Assembly (NCBI RefSeq): GCF_003955715.1
Contig: NZ_CP034463.1
Span: forward strand, 8,742,001 to 8,806,000
From: Streptomyces aquilus
GTDB taxonomy: Bacteria > Actinomycetota > Actinomycetes > Streptomycetales > Streptomycetaceae
DNA length: 64,000 bases
Reading direction: 5' to 3'
Part shown: in pieces, positions 53,324 to 64,000 of the stretch
Layout: every line of letters begins with the position of its first letter
How positions within the stretch are numbered: the stretch's first letter is position 1
Program-made: the position numbers and the translations under genes
Notes under the pieces: generated by a model
Database searches by the model: none
What the model was told of the DNA's origin: nothing
What the model saw: only the letters and a program-made list of their open reading frames with translations

Positions 53324-53359
53324 GCGGAAACCTCCGGAAGAGGACGGGGTGGTGGGGGG

Positions 53360-54337
53360 TCACGCGGGGCGGCAGCGCGCCCGGGCCTGGAGGAACACCT
53401 CCAGGGCCTGCCCGCGGTCACCGGGTTCGGGGCTGCGGTACGCCCAGGGCAGGGGCGTCCAGTACGGGCCGAGCGCGTCGAACACCCGGGCCGCCTCCGG
53501 GAATTGGAGCGCGCCCCACAGGGCGTGCGCGAGATGGTTCAGGTCCAGCGGGGAGCGCTCGGCTTCGAAGGTCTGCTCGAACCAGGCGTACCGCGCCCGC
53601 TGTGCCTCCCGGGTGGCGTCCTCGGCGACCCAGTGCAGGTCGAGCGCGGCGTCGCGGCCGCCGGAGCGCCGGTAGCGTTCGACCCGGACGTACAGCGGCA
53701 GGACGTGCAGCGCCGAGCCCGGCGGCGCGGTGTCGGCGGCCCAGTGGGCGTAGCCGACCGCCTCCGCGAGCCGGCCCGAGGTGCCGTGCTCGTAGAGGAA
53801 CTGGAGCATCCGGTGGTGGGCCTCGCGGTTGTACGGGTCCCGCTTATCGGCCTCCGCCAGCAGGCCCCACGGCCCCGGCGGCAGCATCGGCCCGGGCGGT
53901 GCCAGCCGGTGCTCCTCCCAGCGCCGCTCCCGGTCGAGCCGGGCCAGCGCCAGCAGGCACACCCACGGGACCGGGTCCTGGGGTGCCGCCTGGGTCGCCG
54001 TGTGGCTCGCCTGCCAGGCCTCCCGCCACAGGTCGAGGGTCCGGGCGTGCTGCTCGCGGTGGGCGCGCAACGCCCGCTCGACGGCGACCCTGGCCCGCAT
54101 GACCGTGCCCGGGACGCTGTACGGCTCCTCCGCCAGCCAGGTCCGCACCACGTCGGTGCCCGCGGCGGCCGCGGCGAGGACCTGGGTGCGTTGCGTCCAC
54201 TGCCACCAGGCCGTCGTCTCGCCGAGCAGCCGGCGCATCGACATCCAGCGTCCGGTGCGCACCTCCTGGAGGGTGGCCCGCAGGGCGGCGTCGTGGCCGG
54301 CGGGGTCGTAGCCGGGGCGTGCTCCTTCTCTGGCCAT
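53360..54337 (-). CDS. Conserved hypothetical helical protein
   Basis: This 325-residue, tryptophan- and arginine-rich protein is predicted to be all-helical, with no signal or membrane segment: MRRLLGETTAWWQWTQRTQVLAAAAAGTDVVRTWL in outline, DPVPWVCLLALARLDRE, RDPYNREAHHRMLQFLYEHGTSG and LNHLAHALWGALQFPEAARVFDALG. The spacing of the last segments resembles TPR-like repeats. I do not recognise a characterised family. It lies upstream of the APC permease gene, and 279 bases separate it from the divergent kinase gene; that gap holds AT-rich DNA but no feature I can name. Confidence 0.72.
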   Translation of the reverse strand: MAREGARPGYDPAGHDAALRATLQEVRTGRWMSMRRLLGETTAWWQWTQRTQVLAAAAAGTDVVRTWLAEEPYSVPGTVMRARVAVERALRAHREQHARTLDLWREAWQASHTATQAAPQDPVPWVCLLALARLDRERRWEEHRLAPPGPMLPPGPWGLLAEADKRDPYNREAHHRMLQFLYEHGTSGRLAEAVGYAHWAADTAPPGSALHVLPLYVRVERYRRSGGRDAALDLHWVAEDATREAQRARYAWFEQTFEAERSPLDLNHLAHALWGALQFPEAARVFDALGPYWTPLPWAYRSPEPGDRGQALEVFLQARARCRPA

Positions 54338-54616
54338 CAGCCGTCCGTCCCGGTCGGCGGACGGGGCGGGACGGCAGGGTGGAGTAACAACAGCCCTCCT
54401 CCGGGCGGCGGTCGAGGAGCTCGTGCCGGTCGGCGGCCACTATAGAGGCGGTGGTTCCGCATCTCCTCCGGTTTCCCGATCTCTTCGAACTCCGTTGATC
54501 TGAAAGGGAGTTGAGGGTCACGGTGGTTGAAGATTCACCGACGGCTGAGGTCGCTTGACGCGGTGCGGCGGGCGGCGGCAGGCTGGCGCCGTGGTGATCG
54601 CCGAGGGAGGGGCTCG

Positions 54617-56044
54617 ATGACCGGTCCGGTGTTGGCCGTCGACCAGGGCACGTCCGGCACCAAGGCGCTCGTCGTCTGCCCCGAACGCGGAGTGATCGGG
54701 ACCGGGTTCGCCGAGGTGCGCCCGCGGTACCTGTCCGGCGGTCTCGTCGAGGTGGACCCCGAGGAGCTGTACGCGTCCGTCGTCGAGGCGGGCCGGCGCG
54801 CCCTCGCCGAGGCCCGCGAACCCGTGGTGGCGCTCGGTCTGGCCAACCAGGGCGAGACCGTACTCGCCTGGGACCCCGCCACCGGCCGCCCGCTCACCAC
54901 GGCCCTCGTCTGGCAGGACCGCCGCGCCGAGAGCGTCTGCGCGGAACTCGCCCCGCACGCCGACGAGTTGCGCGCACTGACCGGCCTGCCGCTCGACCCG
55001 TACTTCGCCGCCCCCAAGATGGCGTGGATCCGCCGTCACCTGACCCGCGAGGGCGTCGTCACCACCACCGACGCCTGGCTCGTCCACCGCCTCACCGGCG
55101 CCTACGTCACCGACGCGGCGACCGCGAGCCGCACCCAACTCCTCGACCTGGACCGCGCACAGTGGTCACCCCGCGCCCTCGACCTGTACGGACTCACCGG
55201 CGAACGACTGCCGAGGATCGTCGGCAACGCCCAACCGGTCGGCACGGCACAGGAGTTCGGTCAGGAGATCCCGGTCACCGGACTGGCCGTGGACCAGCAG
55301 GCGGCCCTCCTCGCCCAGCGCGTCACCGCGCCCGGCGCCGCCAAATGCACCTACGGCACCGGCGCGTTCCTGCTCGCCCACACCGGCGACACCCCCAGAC
55401 GCGGCAGCTCGGGACTGGTCAGCTGCGTCGCCTGGAACCTCGCCGGCCGGACCAGCTACTGCCTCGACGGCCAGGTGTACACGGCCGCGTCCGCCGTGCG
55501 CTGGCTCAGCGACCTCGGCGTCATCAAGGGCGCCGCGGACCTCGACGCGGTGGGCGGCTCCGTGCCCGACAGCGGCGGGGTCACCTTCGTGCCCGCGCTG
55601 GCCGGCCTCGCCGCCCCCTGGTGGCGCGGTGACCTGCGCGGCTCGCTGACGGGGCTCGGCCTCGACACGACCGCGGGCCATCTGGTGCGGGCGCTGTGCG
55701 AGGGGATCGCCGCGCAGGTCGCCGAGCTCGTGGACGCCCTGGAGTCCCCGCTGGAGACCCTGCGCGTCGACGGCGGCCTGACCCGCTCCGCCCTGCTCAT
55801 GCAGACCCAGGCCGACCTGCTGCAACGCCCCGTCGAGGTGTCCGCCCTGCCCGACGCCACCGCCCTCGGCGTCGCCGCCCTCGCCCGCCTCGGCGCGGAG
55901 CCCGGCCGCACGGCCGCCACGGCCCTGCCGGACTGGAAACCGGCCGCCGTCCACGAGCCGCGGATCACCGCCGACGAGGCCGCCGACCGCCGCGCCCGCT
56001 TCCGCGCCGAGGTCACCGCCCTCCTCGACCGGACCCCCGCATGA
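54617..56044 (+). CDS. FGGY-family carbohydrate kinase (glycerol kinase-like)
   Basis: This is a 475-residue kinase. The N-terminal phosphate-1 loop is LAVDQGTSGTKALV; GLANQGETVLAWDPATGRPL and ALVWQDRRAE follow, with the catalytic aspartate in VTGLAVDQQAAL. The C-terminal ATP-binding GGLTRSALLMQTQADLLQRPVEV is typical of GlpK/FGGY enzymes. It probably phosphorylates glycerol or a related polyol. A GAGGGAGG site precedes the ATG at 54617. The stop overlaps the GlpA-like dehydrogenase start, so kinase and dehydrogenase form a sequential pathway. Confidence 0.87.
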   Translation: MTGPVLAVDQGTSGTKALVVCPERGVIGTGFAEVRPRYLSGGLVEVDPEELYASVVEAGRRALAEAREPVVALGLANQGETVLAWDPATGRPLTTALVWQDRRAESVCAELAPHADELRALTGLPLDPYFAAPKMAWIRRHLTREGVVTTTDAWLVHRLTGAYVTDAATASRTQLLDLDRAQWSPRALDLYGLTGERLPRIVGNAQPVGTAQEFGQEIPVTGLAVDQQAALLAQRVTAPGAAKCTYGTGAFLLAHTGDTPRRGSSGLVSCVAWNLAGRTSYCLDGQVYTAASAVRWLSDLGVIKGAADLDAVGGSVPDSGGVTFVPALAGLAAPWWRGDLRGSLTGLGLDTTAGHLVRALCEGIAAQVAELVDALESPLETLRVDGGLTRSALLMQTQADLLQRPVEVSALPDATALGVAALARLGAEPGRTAATALPDWKPAAVHEPRITADEAADRRARFRAEVTALLDRTPA

Positions 56045-57432
56045 CGGTCACCACCCACGGACCCCTGCCCGGCACGCCGTACGACGTGATCGTCATCGGT
56101 GCCGGAGTCGTCGGCAGCGCCCTCGCCCGTGAACTGGCCCGCCATCCCCGGCTGCGCACAGCCGTCGTCGAGGCGCAGGACGACGTCGGCCAGGCCAGCT
56201 CCAAGGCCAACACCGCCATCCTCCACACCGGCTTCGACGCCGTCCCCGGCTCCCTGGAGGCCCGGCTGGTCCGCGAGGGCTCCCGCCGACTCGCCGAGTA
56301 CGCCGCCGAGTCGGGCATCCCCGTCGAACCGGTCGGCGCCCTGCTCGTCGCCTGGGACGAGGCACAACGCGCCGAACTGCCCCGCCTCGCCGAGAAGGCC
56401 GCACGCAACGACTGCACAGAGACCCGCCTGCTGGGACCGGCCGAACTGTACGACCGCGAGTCGCACCTCGGCCCCGGCGCGCTCGGCGCCCTCCACGTCC
56501 CCGGCGAGAGCATCATCTGCGCCTGGACGACGACCCTGGCGTACGCCACCCAGGCCGTCCGGCACGGCGTGGACCTGCACCTCAACTGCCGTGTGGAGAA
56601 GGTGAGTCAGGGGCTGCTGTCGACCGAACGGGGAGACCTGCGCACCCGTTGGGTCATCAACGCGGCCGGCCTGCACGCCGACACCCTCGACCGCGACCTC
56701 GGCCACCACGACTTCACCGTCACCCCGCGCCGCGGCCAGCTCGTCGTCTTCGACAAGTTCGCCCGCGCCCTCGTCCGGCACATCCTGCTGCCCGTCCCGA
56801 CCGCACTCGGCAAGGGCGTCCTGGTCGCGCCCACCGTGTACGGCAACGTCCTGCTCGGCCCCACCGCCGAGGACCTCGACGACAAACGGGCCACCCAGTC
56901 GACCGCCGACGGCCTGACACGCCTGCGCGAACAGGGCCGCCGCATCCTGCCCGAGCTGCTCGACGAGGAGGTCACCGCCGTCTACGCCGGCCTGCGGGCC
57001 GCCACCGAGCACGACGACTACCGCATCACGGCCCACCCCGAGCAGGCGTACCTCACGGTGGGCGGCATCCGCTCGACCGGGCTGACGGCGTCGCTCGCCA
57101 TCGCCGAGTACGTGGTCGGCCAACTGCGAGCGAACGGACTGGAGTTGGGGCCGTCACGCGCGTTGGAGCCGGTGCGCGTGCCCAACCTGGGCGAGGCGTT
57201 CCCGCGCCCGTACCAACGTCCCGACCTCATCGCCGCCGACCCGGAGTACGGCACCCTCGTCTGCCACTGCGAACGCGTGTCGAGGGGCGAGATCCGTGAC
57301 GCCCTCGCCAGTACCGTCCCGCCGGGCAGCCTCGACGGACTCCGGCGCCGGACCAGGGCGCGGGGTGGGCGTTGTCAGGGGTTCTACTGCGGGGCCGCGG
57401 TGCGACAGCTGTTCGAGGAGGCCCGCGGGTGA
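56041..57432 (+). CDS. FAD-dependent glycerol-3-phosphate dehydrogenase-like protein with [2Fe-2S]-type C-terminus (GlpA-like)
   Basis: This 463-residue DAO-family flavoprotein has an N-terminal FAD motif YDVIVIGAGVVGSALARELAR, a substrate domain with SSKANTAILHTGFDA, and the C-terminal BFD-like cysteine set CHCERVSRGEIRDAL...RCQGFYC. This is the organisation of GlpA, the catalytic subunit of the anaerobic-type G3P dehydrogenase. The gene order kinase, GlpA-like, small FAD oxidoreductase matches clusters that oxidise glycerol 3-phosphate or a similar polyol phosphate. ATGA and GTGA overlaps at both ends indicate tight coupling. Confidence 0.85.
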   Translation: MTVTTHGPLPGTPYDVIVIGAGVVGSALARELARHPRLRTAVVEAQDDVGQASSKANTAILHTGFDAVPGSLEARLVREGSRRLAEYAAESGIPVEPVGALLVAWDEAQRAELPRLAEKAARNDCTETRLLGPAELYDRESHLGPGALGALHVPGESIICAWTTTLAYATQAVRHGVDLHLNCRVEKVSQGLLSTERGDLRTRWVINAAGLHADTLDRDLGHHDFTVTPRRGQLVVFDKFARALVRHILLPVPTALGKGVLVAPTVYGNVLLGPTAEDLDDKRATQSTADGLTRLREQGRRILPELLDEEVTAVYAGLRAATEHDDYRITAHPEQAYLTVGGIRSTGLTASLAIAEYVVGQLRANGLELGPSRALEPVRVPNLGEAFPRPYQRPDLIAADPEYGTLVCHCERVSRGEIRDALASTVPPGSLDGLRRRTRARGGRCQGFYCGAAVRQLFEEARG

Positions 57433-58406
57433 CGCGGCGGGTCGACGTCCTCGTCGTCGGCGCGGGCCCCGCCGGGCTCACCGCCGCCGCCCGACTCGCC
57501 GCCTCCGGCGCCGGACGGGTCGAGGTACTGGAGCGGGAGCAGCGGGCCGGGGGAGTGCCACGGCACTGCGCGCACGGCGGCTTCGGCTCCTGGCGGCGTC
57601 CCCTGACCGGTCGGGCGTACGCCCGACGGCTCGTCGAGACCGCACTGAGCGCCGGGGCGGTCGTACGGACCGGCGTGAGCGCCCTCGACTGGGCGGGCCC
57701 CCTCGCGCTGCGCACCGTCGGCCCGGGCGGCGCGGAGGCGATCGAGGCCCGCGCGATCATTCTCGCCACCGGCGCCCGCGAACGCCCCCGCGCCGCCCGC
57801 CTGGTACCGGGGACCCGCCCCGCCGGCGTCTACACCACCGGTGAACTCCAGCAGGCGGTGCATCTGTTCGGGCAGCGGATCGGCACCCGTGCGGTGATCG
57901 TGGGCGCGGAGCCGGTGTCGTACCGGGCCGCCGACACCGTACGCGCGGCGGGAGCGGAGGTCGTCGCCCTGGTCACCGAGGCCGAGCGTGCCCAGGCGTC
58001 CCTCGTCCGTGCCCAGGACGCCCGCCTCCGTCGCCGGGTCCCGCTCCTCACCGGGACCGTCGTCGCCGAACTCCTCGGCCACGGACGCCTGTCGGGCGTC
58101 CGCGTCCGGCGCCGGGACGGCCGTACGGCCGAACTCGCCTGTGACACCGTCGTGTTCACCGGTGACTTCGTGCCCGAGAACGAGTTGGTGCGGCGGGGCG
58201 GGCTGACCGTCGACGCCGGGACGACGTCACGGCCCGGGGTGTTCGCCGCCGGAGGCCTGACGCACCCGGGGGAGCGGGCGGCCAGGGCCGCCCGCTCGGG
58301 TGCCCGGGCCGCCGCCGCGGTCATGCGTCCTTCGGGTGTCCAGGTCGGCGCCGAGGTCATGCGTCCTTCGGGTGTCCAGGCCGGCGCCGAGGTCATGCGT
58401 CCTTGA
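57429..58406 (+). CDS. NAD(P)/FAD-dependent oxidoreductase (GlpA partner type)
   Basis: This is a 325-residue pyridine-nucleotide-disulfide-like flavoprotein: FAD motif VDVLVVGAGPAGLTAAARLA, a central IILATGARERPRAARLVPGTRPAGVYTTGELQQ (in outline), a degenerate second nucleotide loop AVIVGAEPVSYRA, and the closing GVFAAGGLTHPGE. Such proteins accompany GlpA-like subunits and opine or hydroxyproline oxidases. The last about 28 residues are two and a half copies of a 12-residue repeat (VMRPSGVQVGAE) created by a 36-bp tandem duplication that overlaps the 3' end of the convergent enoyl-CoA hydratase gene. Confidence 0.84.
   Translation: MTRRVDVLVVGAGPAGLTAAARLAASGAGRVEVLEREQRAGGVPRHCAHGGFGSWRRPLTGRAYARRLVETALSAGAVVRTGVSALDWAGPLALRTVGPGGAEAIEARAIILATGARERPRAARLVPGTRPAGVYTTGELQQAVHLFGQRIGTRAVIVGAEPVSYRAADTVRAAGAEVVALVTEAERAQASLVRAQDARLRRRVPLLTGTVVAELLGHGRLSGVRVRRRDGRTAELACDTVVFTGDFVPENELVRRGGLTVDAGTTSRPGVFAAGGLTHPGERAARAARSGARAAAAVMRPSGVQVGAEVMRPSGVQAGAEVMRP
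58320..58404. repeat. 36-bp tandem repeat at the junction of two convergent genes
   Basis: Units at 58320-58355 and 58356-58391 differ at one base, and a 13-base partial third unit (58392-58404) continues into the stop region. The repeat start (GTCATGCGTCCTT) coincides with the reversed last codons of the convergent hydratase gene, so the duplication probably arose from that 3' end and extended the oxidoreductase C-terminus. Confidence 0.9.
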
Positions 58407-59157
58407 ACGAACCGTGCCGCCCCGCCCCGGACGCGAACCGGGCCGCGCCCTCCAGGCTCTGGGTCAACACGCCCCTGCCATGGCCGAGTTCGCCGCGCAG
58501 GGCGGCCGGTTCGTCCAGGCCCTCCTGATCCAGCACGGACGCCCGGTCGGCCCGCAGGCACGCCTGCGGGAAGGCGGCGAGCTCGGCGGCCAGTTCCTCG
58601 GCGGCGGTGCGGGCGGTGCCGGTGGGGACGACACGGTTGGCGAGGCCGAACTCGTAGGCCTCGGGGGCCGGTACCGGACGTCCCGTGAGGATCATGTCCA
58701 GGGCGCGGCTGGTGCCGATCAGCCGGGGGAGCCGTACCGTACCGCCGTCGATCAGCGGAACGCCCCAGCGGCGGCAGAAGACACCGAACACGGCGTCCTC
58801 CTCGGCGACCCGCAGATCGCACCACAGTGCCAGCTCCAGACCGCCCGCCACCGCGTGCCCGGCGACCGCCGCGATCACCGGCTTGGACAGCCGCAGCCGG
58901 GTGGGGCCCATCGGGCCGTCGCCGTCCTCCGTCACCTGGTTGCCGCGCTCGGTGCCGAGGGCCTTGAGGTCGGCACCCGCGCAGAACGTGCCGCCCTCGC
59001 CCCACAGCACCGCCACCCGCGCCGCCTCGTCCGCCTCGAACTCGCGGAAGGCGGCGACGAGTTCGGCGGCGGTCGGACCGTCGACCGCGTTGCGGGCCTC
59101 GGGGCGGGACAGGACGACCGTGGTGACGGGTCCCTTGCGTTCGGTCCGGACGGACAT
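58393..59157 (-). CDS. Enoyl-CoA hydratase/isomerase family protein
   Basis: This is a 254-residue crotonase. It contains VVLSRPEARNAVDGPTAAELV, the oxyanion-hole segments FCAGADLKALGTE and VAGHAVAGGLELALWCDLRVAEEDAVFGVFCRRWGVPLIDGG (in outline), and the C-terminal FASGAGRHGSFKD tail. The position normally holding the second catalytic glutamate is RRWGVPLIDG, a typical variant for the single-acid enoyl-CoA hydratase subgroup. It would hydrate 2-enoyl-CoA in beta-oxidation or a related pathway. The gene overlaps the convergent oxidoreductase by 14 bases. Confidence 0.9.
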   Translation of the reverse strand: MSVRTERKGPVTTVVLSRPEARNAVDGPTAAELVAAFREFEADEAARVAVLWGEGGTFCAGADLKALGTERGNQVTEDGDGPMGPTRLRLSKPVIAAVAGHAVAGGLELALWCDLRVAEEDAVFGVFCRRWGVPLIDGGTVRLPRLIGTSRALDMILTGRPVPAPEAYEFGLANRVVPTGTARTAAEELAAELAAFPQACLRADRASVLDQEGLDEPAALRGELGHGRGVLTQSLEGAARFASGAGRHGSFKDA

Positions 59158-59192
59158 CGTGGGCCTCCTGACGGCGACGGGCCCGGCCGAGG

Positions 59193-59651
59193 CTACTTCT
59201 CCCAGTCCCCCGGCAGTTCGGTGATCTCCAGATCGGAGAAGACCAGGGAGAGGTCATGCGCGTTCAGCTCGATACGCACCGCGTGGAAGTCGATCCCCAG
59301 CTCCCGGGCCCATCGGTGCGCGGTGTCCGACGTGGGCAGCACCCGAATCCTCTCCACGTTCTGCCACTTCACACCCCAGACGTAGCCGTCGAGACCCTCG
59401 GCCGTTCCGTGGTCGATGAGGCGGTCGTCCAGCGACTCCTTCCACAGCCAGGGCTCCAGGGACGTCTCGCACCGCGCCTCCACGCAGTACCGGAACAGAT
59501 AGCGCAGATGAGCCGGCGGGATGCCCGTGCGCGGATCGGCCGTCATGTGGACGACGACCTCGTAGTCCCGCATGTAGTCGGTGTAGCCGTGGTGCACGAG
59601 GGCGCGGTCCTCGATCTGGTCGAGGACCTCGGAGAGAGCGGTGATGTCCAT
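59193..59651 (-). CDS. YxiG-like hypothetical protein
   Basis: This is a 152-residue soluble protein: DQIEDRALVHHGYTDYMRDYEVVVHMTADPRTGI, LRYLFRYCVEARCETSL, GYVWGVKWQNVERIRVLPTSDTAHRWARELGIDFHAVRIELNAHDLSLVFSDL in outline. The HHG-x-TDYMRDYE start and W-G-V-x-W-x-x-V close resemble the proteins named after Bacillus YxiG, whose function is unknown. In bacilli such genes sit in polymorphic-toxin regions, but nothing toxin-like is adjacent here. Confidence 0.7.
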   Translation of the reverse strand: MDITALSEVLDQIEDRALVHHGYTDYMRDYEVVVHMTADPRTGIPPAHLRYLFRYCVEARCETSLEPWLWKESLDDRLIDHGTAEGLDGYVWGVKWQNVERIRVLPTSDTAHRWARELGIDFHAVRIELNAHDLSLVFSDLEITELPGDWEK

Positions 59652-59690
59652 GCGGCCGTTGTACCGCAGACGATCTTCGGGCGCGGTCGA

Positions 59691-60722
59691 TCAGATGATC
59701 TTCAGCCGCACGAGGGCCCCCAGCGTCAGCGCCCCCGGCAGCAGCGGCAGCCACACGGTGATGATCCGGTAGGCCAGCACCACCGCCGTCGCCACCGCCG
59801 CCGGTCCGCCCGCCGCGACCAGCGCCACGACCAGCGCCGCCTCCACCGAGCCCAGCCCGCCCGGTGTCGGCACCAGGGCGACCGCGACCGTCGCCGCCAG
59901 GTACGCCACCGCCATGTGCAGCGGCGGCACCGGCAGCCCCAGCGCCTGCCCCACCGCGGCCAGCCCCGCCGCCTGGAGCGCGGGAAAGGCCAACGACCCG
60001 CCCCACAGCGCCAGCGCCCGGCACGGCCGGGTGTGCACCTCGCGCAGCTCGCCGAGCGCGGTCCGCAGGAACGCCGTCACGGTCGTCCGTACCCGACGTA
60101 CGAGGACGAGCACCACGGCCGCCACCAGCAGCACCGCCCCCAGCGCGGGCAGCAGCGCGCCGACCGCCTGCTCGGGAAGGAGTGAACCGAGGCTCAGCGC
60201 GTCGGGGAACGTCAGCAGCAGCACGGCCAGCAGACCCAGCCGGCCGATCGACTCCGCGAGCAGATACAGCGCGAGGGCGGCGGAGGAGCGGGCGAGCGGC
60301 ACCCCGCACACCGTCATGAACCGCAGGTTGACCGCGCTCGCGCCGAGCCCCGTCGGCAGCAGATGGTTGGCGGCACCGGCCGCGAACTGCGTGGCGAGCA
60401 ACCGCCGCTTCGGCAGCCGCTCCACCACCGCGCCCTGCCGGGTACAGGCCGCGGCGACCCACGTCAGACACGTGGCACAGACCGCGACCAGCAGCCACGG
60501 CCACTCGGCGGACCGCAGATGACCGAAGCCCTCGGCGAGCACCGAGCGGTGCTGCACGGCGACCACGGAGACGAGCAGCAGCGGCAGCAGACACAGGATC
60601 TGCCGGACTCTGCGACCGGGAAGGGGGAGGGGGACGCGGCGGGGACTCACGTCCGGAGAGGTTTTCCGCGCCGCACCAACTGCGGGTTGCGGCAGGGGGG
60701 ACGGGGCATTGCTGACGGTCAT
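59691..60722 (-). CDS. Flippase-like/lysylphosphatidylglycerol synthase TM-domain (UPF0104) membrane protein
   Basis: This is a 343-residue protein with about 8 transmembrane segments. The N-terminal 40 residues are polar and proline-rich. Diagnostic blocks are FAAGAANHLLPTGLGASAVNLRFMTVCGVPLARSSAALALYLL, and PTPGGLGSVEAALVVALVAAGGPAAVATAVVLAYRIITVWLPLLPG (in outline), the P-T-P-G-G-L-G-x-x-E and R-x-x-x-x-W motifs of the family. It may flip or export a lipid or glycolipid. It is divergent from the SoxR-box ABC exporter gene, 105 bases away, and could share its control region. Confidence 0.87.
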   Translation of the reverse strand: MTVSNAPSPLPQPAVGAARKTSPDVSPRRVPLPLPGRRVRQILCLLPLLLVSVVAVQHRSVLAEGFGHLRSAEWPWLLVAVCATCLTWVAAACTRQGAVVERLPKRRLLATQFAAGAANHLLPTGLGASAVNLRFMTVCGVPLARSSAALALYLLAESIGRLGLLAVLLLTFPDALSLGSLLPEQAVGALLPALGAVLLVAAVVLVLVRRVRTTVTAFLRTALGELREVHTRPCRALALWGGSLAFPALQAAGLAAVGQALGLPVPPLHMAVAYLAATVAVALVPTPGGLGSVEAALVVALVAAGGPAAVATAVVLAYRIITVWLPLLPGALTLGALVRLKII

Positions 60723-60789
60723 CGGATCCTTCGGGGAGCGGGACGCGGCGGGGGAGGGGGACGTACGGGGAGAGATTCTTTCGGGAACG

Positions 60790-60820
60790 TTGACCTCAAC
60801 AACGCTTGAGGTCCTACGTT
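60790..60820 (+). promoter_or_regulatory. MerR-type promoter with 19-bp spacer
   Basis: The -35 TTGACC (60790-60795) and -10 TACGTT (60815-60820) are 19 bp apart, the over-long spacing that MerR-family activators such as SoxR correct by twisting DNA. The ATG of the ABC exporter begins 8 bases after the -10, so the mRNA is probably leaderless. Confidence 0.75.
60794..60811. promoter_or_regulatory. SoxR box CCTCAACAACGCTTGAGG
   Basis: CCTCAA-N6-TTGAGG, an 18-bp site with perfect 6-bp arms (8 bp when extended to GACCTCAA/TTGAGGTC), matches the SoxR consensus CCTCAAGTTAACTTGAGG in both arms. It lies in the spacer of the promoter of the ABC exporter. In Streptomyces, SoxR responds to redox-active secondary metabolites, and its regulon includes an ABC exporter. 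Confidence 0.88.
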
Positions 60821-60827
60821 CGCTCCC

Positions 60828-64000
<3,173 letters not shown>

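Noticed and set aside
54338..54616. Possible gene in the 279-base divergent gap before the FGGY kinase
   Set aside because: No frame with ribosome-binding site and coding-like third positions was found; it is probably the shared promoter region.

Overview
The window is a gene-dense, very GC-rich stretch with almost exclusively G/C third codon positions, many ATGA and GTGA start-stop overlaps, and actinomycete hallmark families. These include a DUF5753 helix-turn-helix/DUF397 pair, a monomeric NADP isocitrate dehydrogenase, a SAM-IV-type riboswitch, DasR- and SoxR-type sites, Tat and lipoprotein signals, and TTA codons confined to regulatory genes. It reads as the chromosome of a Streptomyces or close relative. 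Both ends cut genes: a sugar-binding protein on the left and a GH2 glycosidase on the right.

Layout. (1) 1-9920: a sugar/polyol locus with a CUT2-like ABC transporter, an IolE-like isomerase and three Gfo/Idh/MocA dehydrogenases. An opposing operon adds an SDR and a phytanoyl-CoA-dioxygenase-like oxygenase, and a divergent LacI-type regulator sits beside it. (2) 9907-19196: aromatic catabolism. A hydroxyquinol 1,2-dioxygenase/maleylacetate reductase pair is followed by EamA and LysR genes. Then comes a tightly overlapped GntR-galB-galC-galD-VOC dioxygenase operon that looks like the gallate (4-oxalomesaconate) pathway with a type I extradiol dioxygenase. (3) 19252-21645: a TetR/MFS efflux pair with three palindromic operators between them, then a tRNA-Pro and a terminator. 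(4) 21672-23656: a GH19 chitinase and a necrosis-inducing-protein-like (NLP) secreted protein, apparently one operon under a promoter carrying a DasR-like site.

(5) 24336-33908: a sulfur island with three short leader peptides sharing an IDL-RV core, a glutathione-S-transferase-like protein, a SAM-IV-like riboswitch, a polar-amino-acid-type ABC transporter and four FMN-dependent luciferase-like monooxygenases. The most economical reading is uptake and oxidative cleavage of an organosulfur compound under sulfur control. (6) 34329-42630: a protease/regulator neighbourhood with an astacin-type metalloprotease, a LuxR-type ATPase regulator and a TPR-CHAT caspase-like protein. Divergent from the last is an operon of a cytoplasmic subtilase, an ECF-like sigma factor and a small acidic partner. 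The last two genes each contain a TTA codon, so bldA control is plausible. Its parts list resembles the TPR-CHAT/sigma-factor output of type III-E CRISPR systems, but no CRISPR array or effector is visible.

(7) 42632-59651: mostly chromosomal housekeeping and accessory genes. These are a P450, an N-formylglutamate amidohydrolase family member, a DUF397 pair, isocitrate dehydrogenase, a secreted M1 aminopeptidase, an MscS channel and an APC permease. They are followed by a glycerol-kinase-like/GlpA-like/FAD-oxidoreductase operon and an enoyl-CoA hydratase. (8) 59691-64000: a flippase-like membrane protein, an ABC exporter behind a perfect SoxR box with 19-bp promoter spacing and probably a leaderless mRNA, and the truncated GH2 gene.

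All calls come from reading the sequence; no database search was run.
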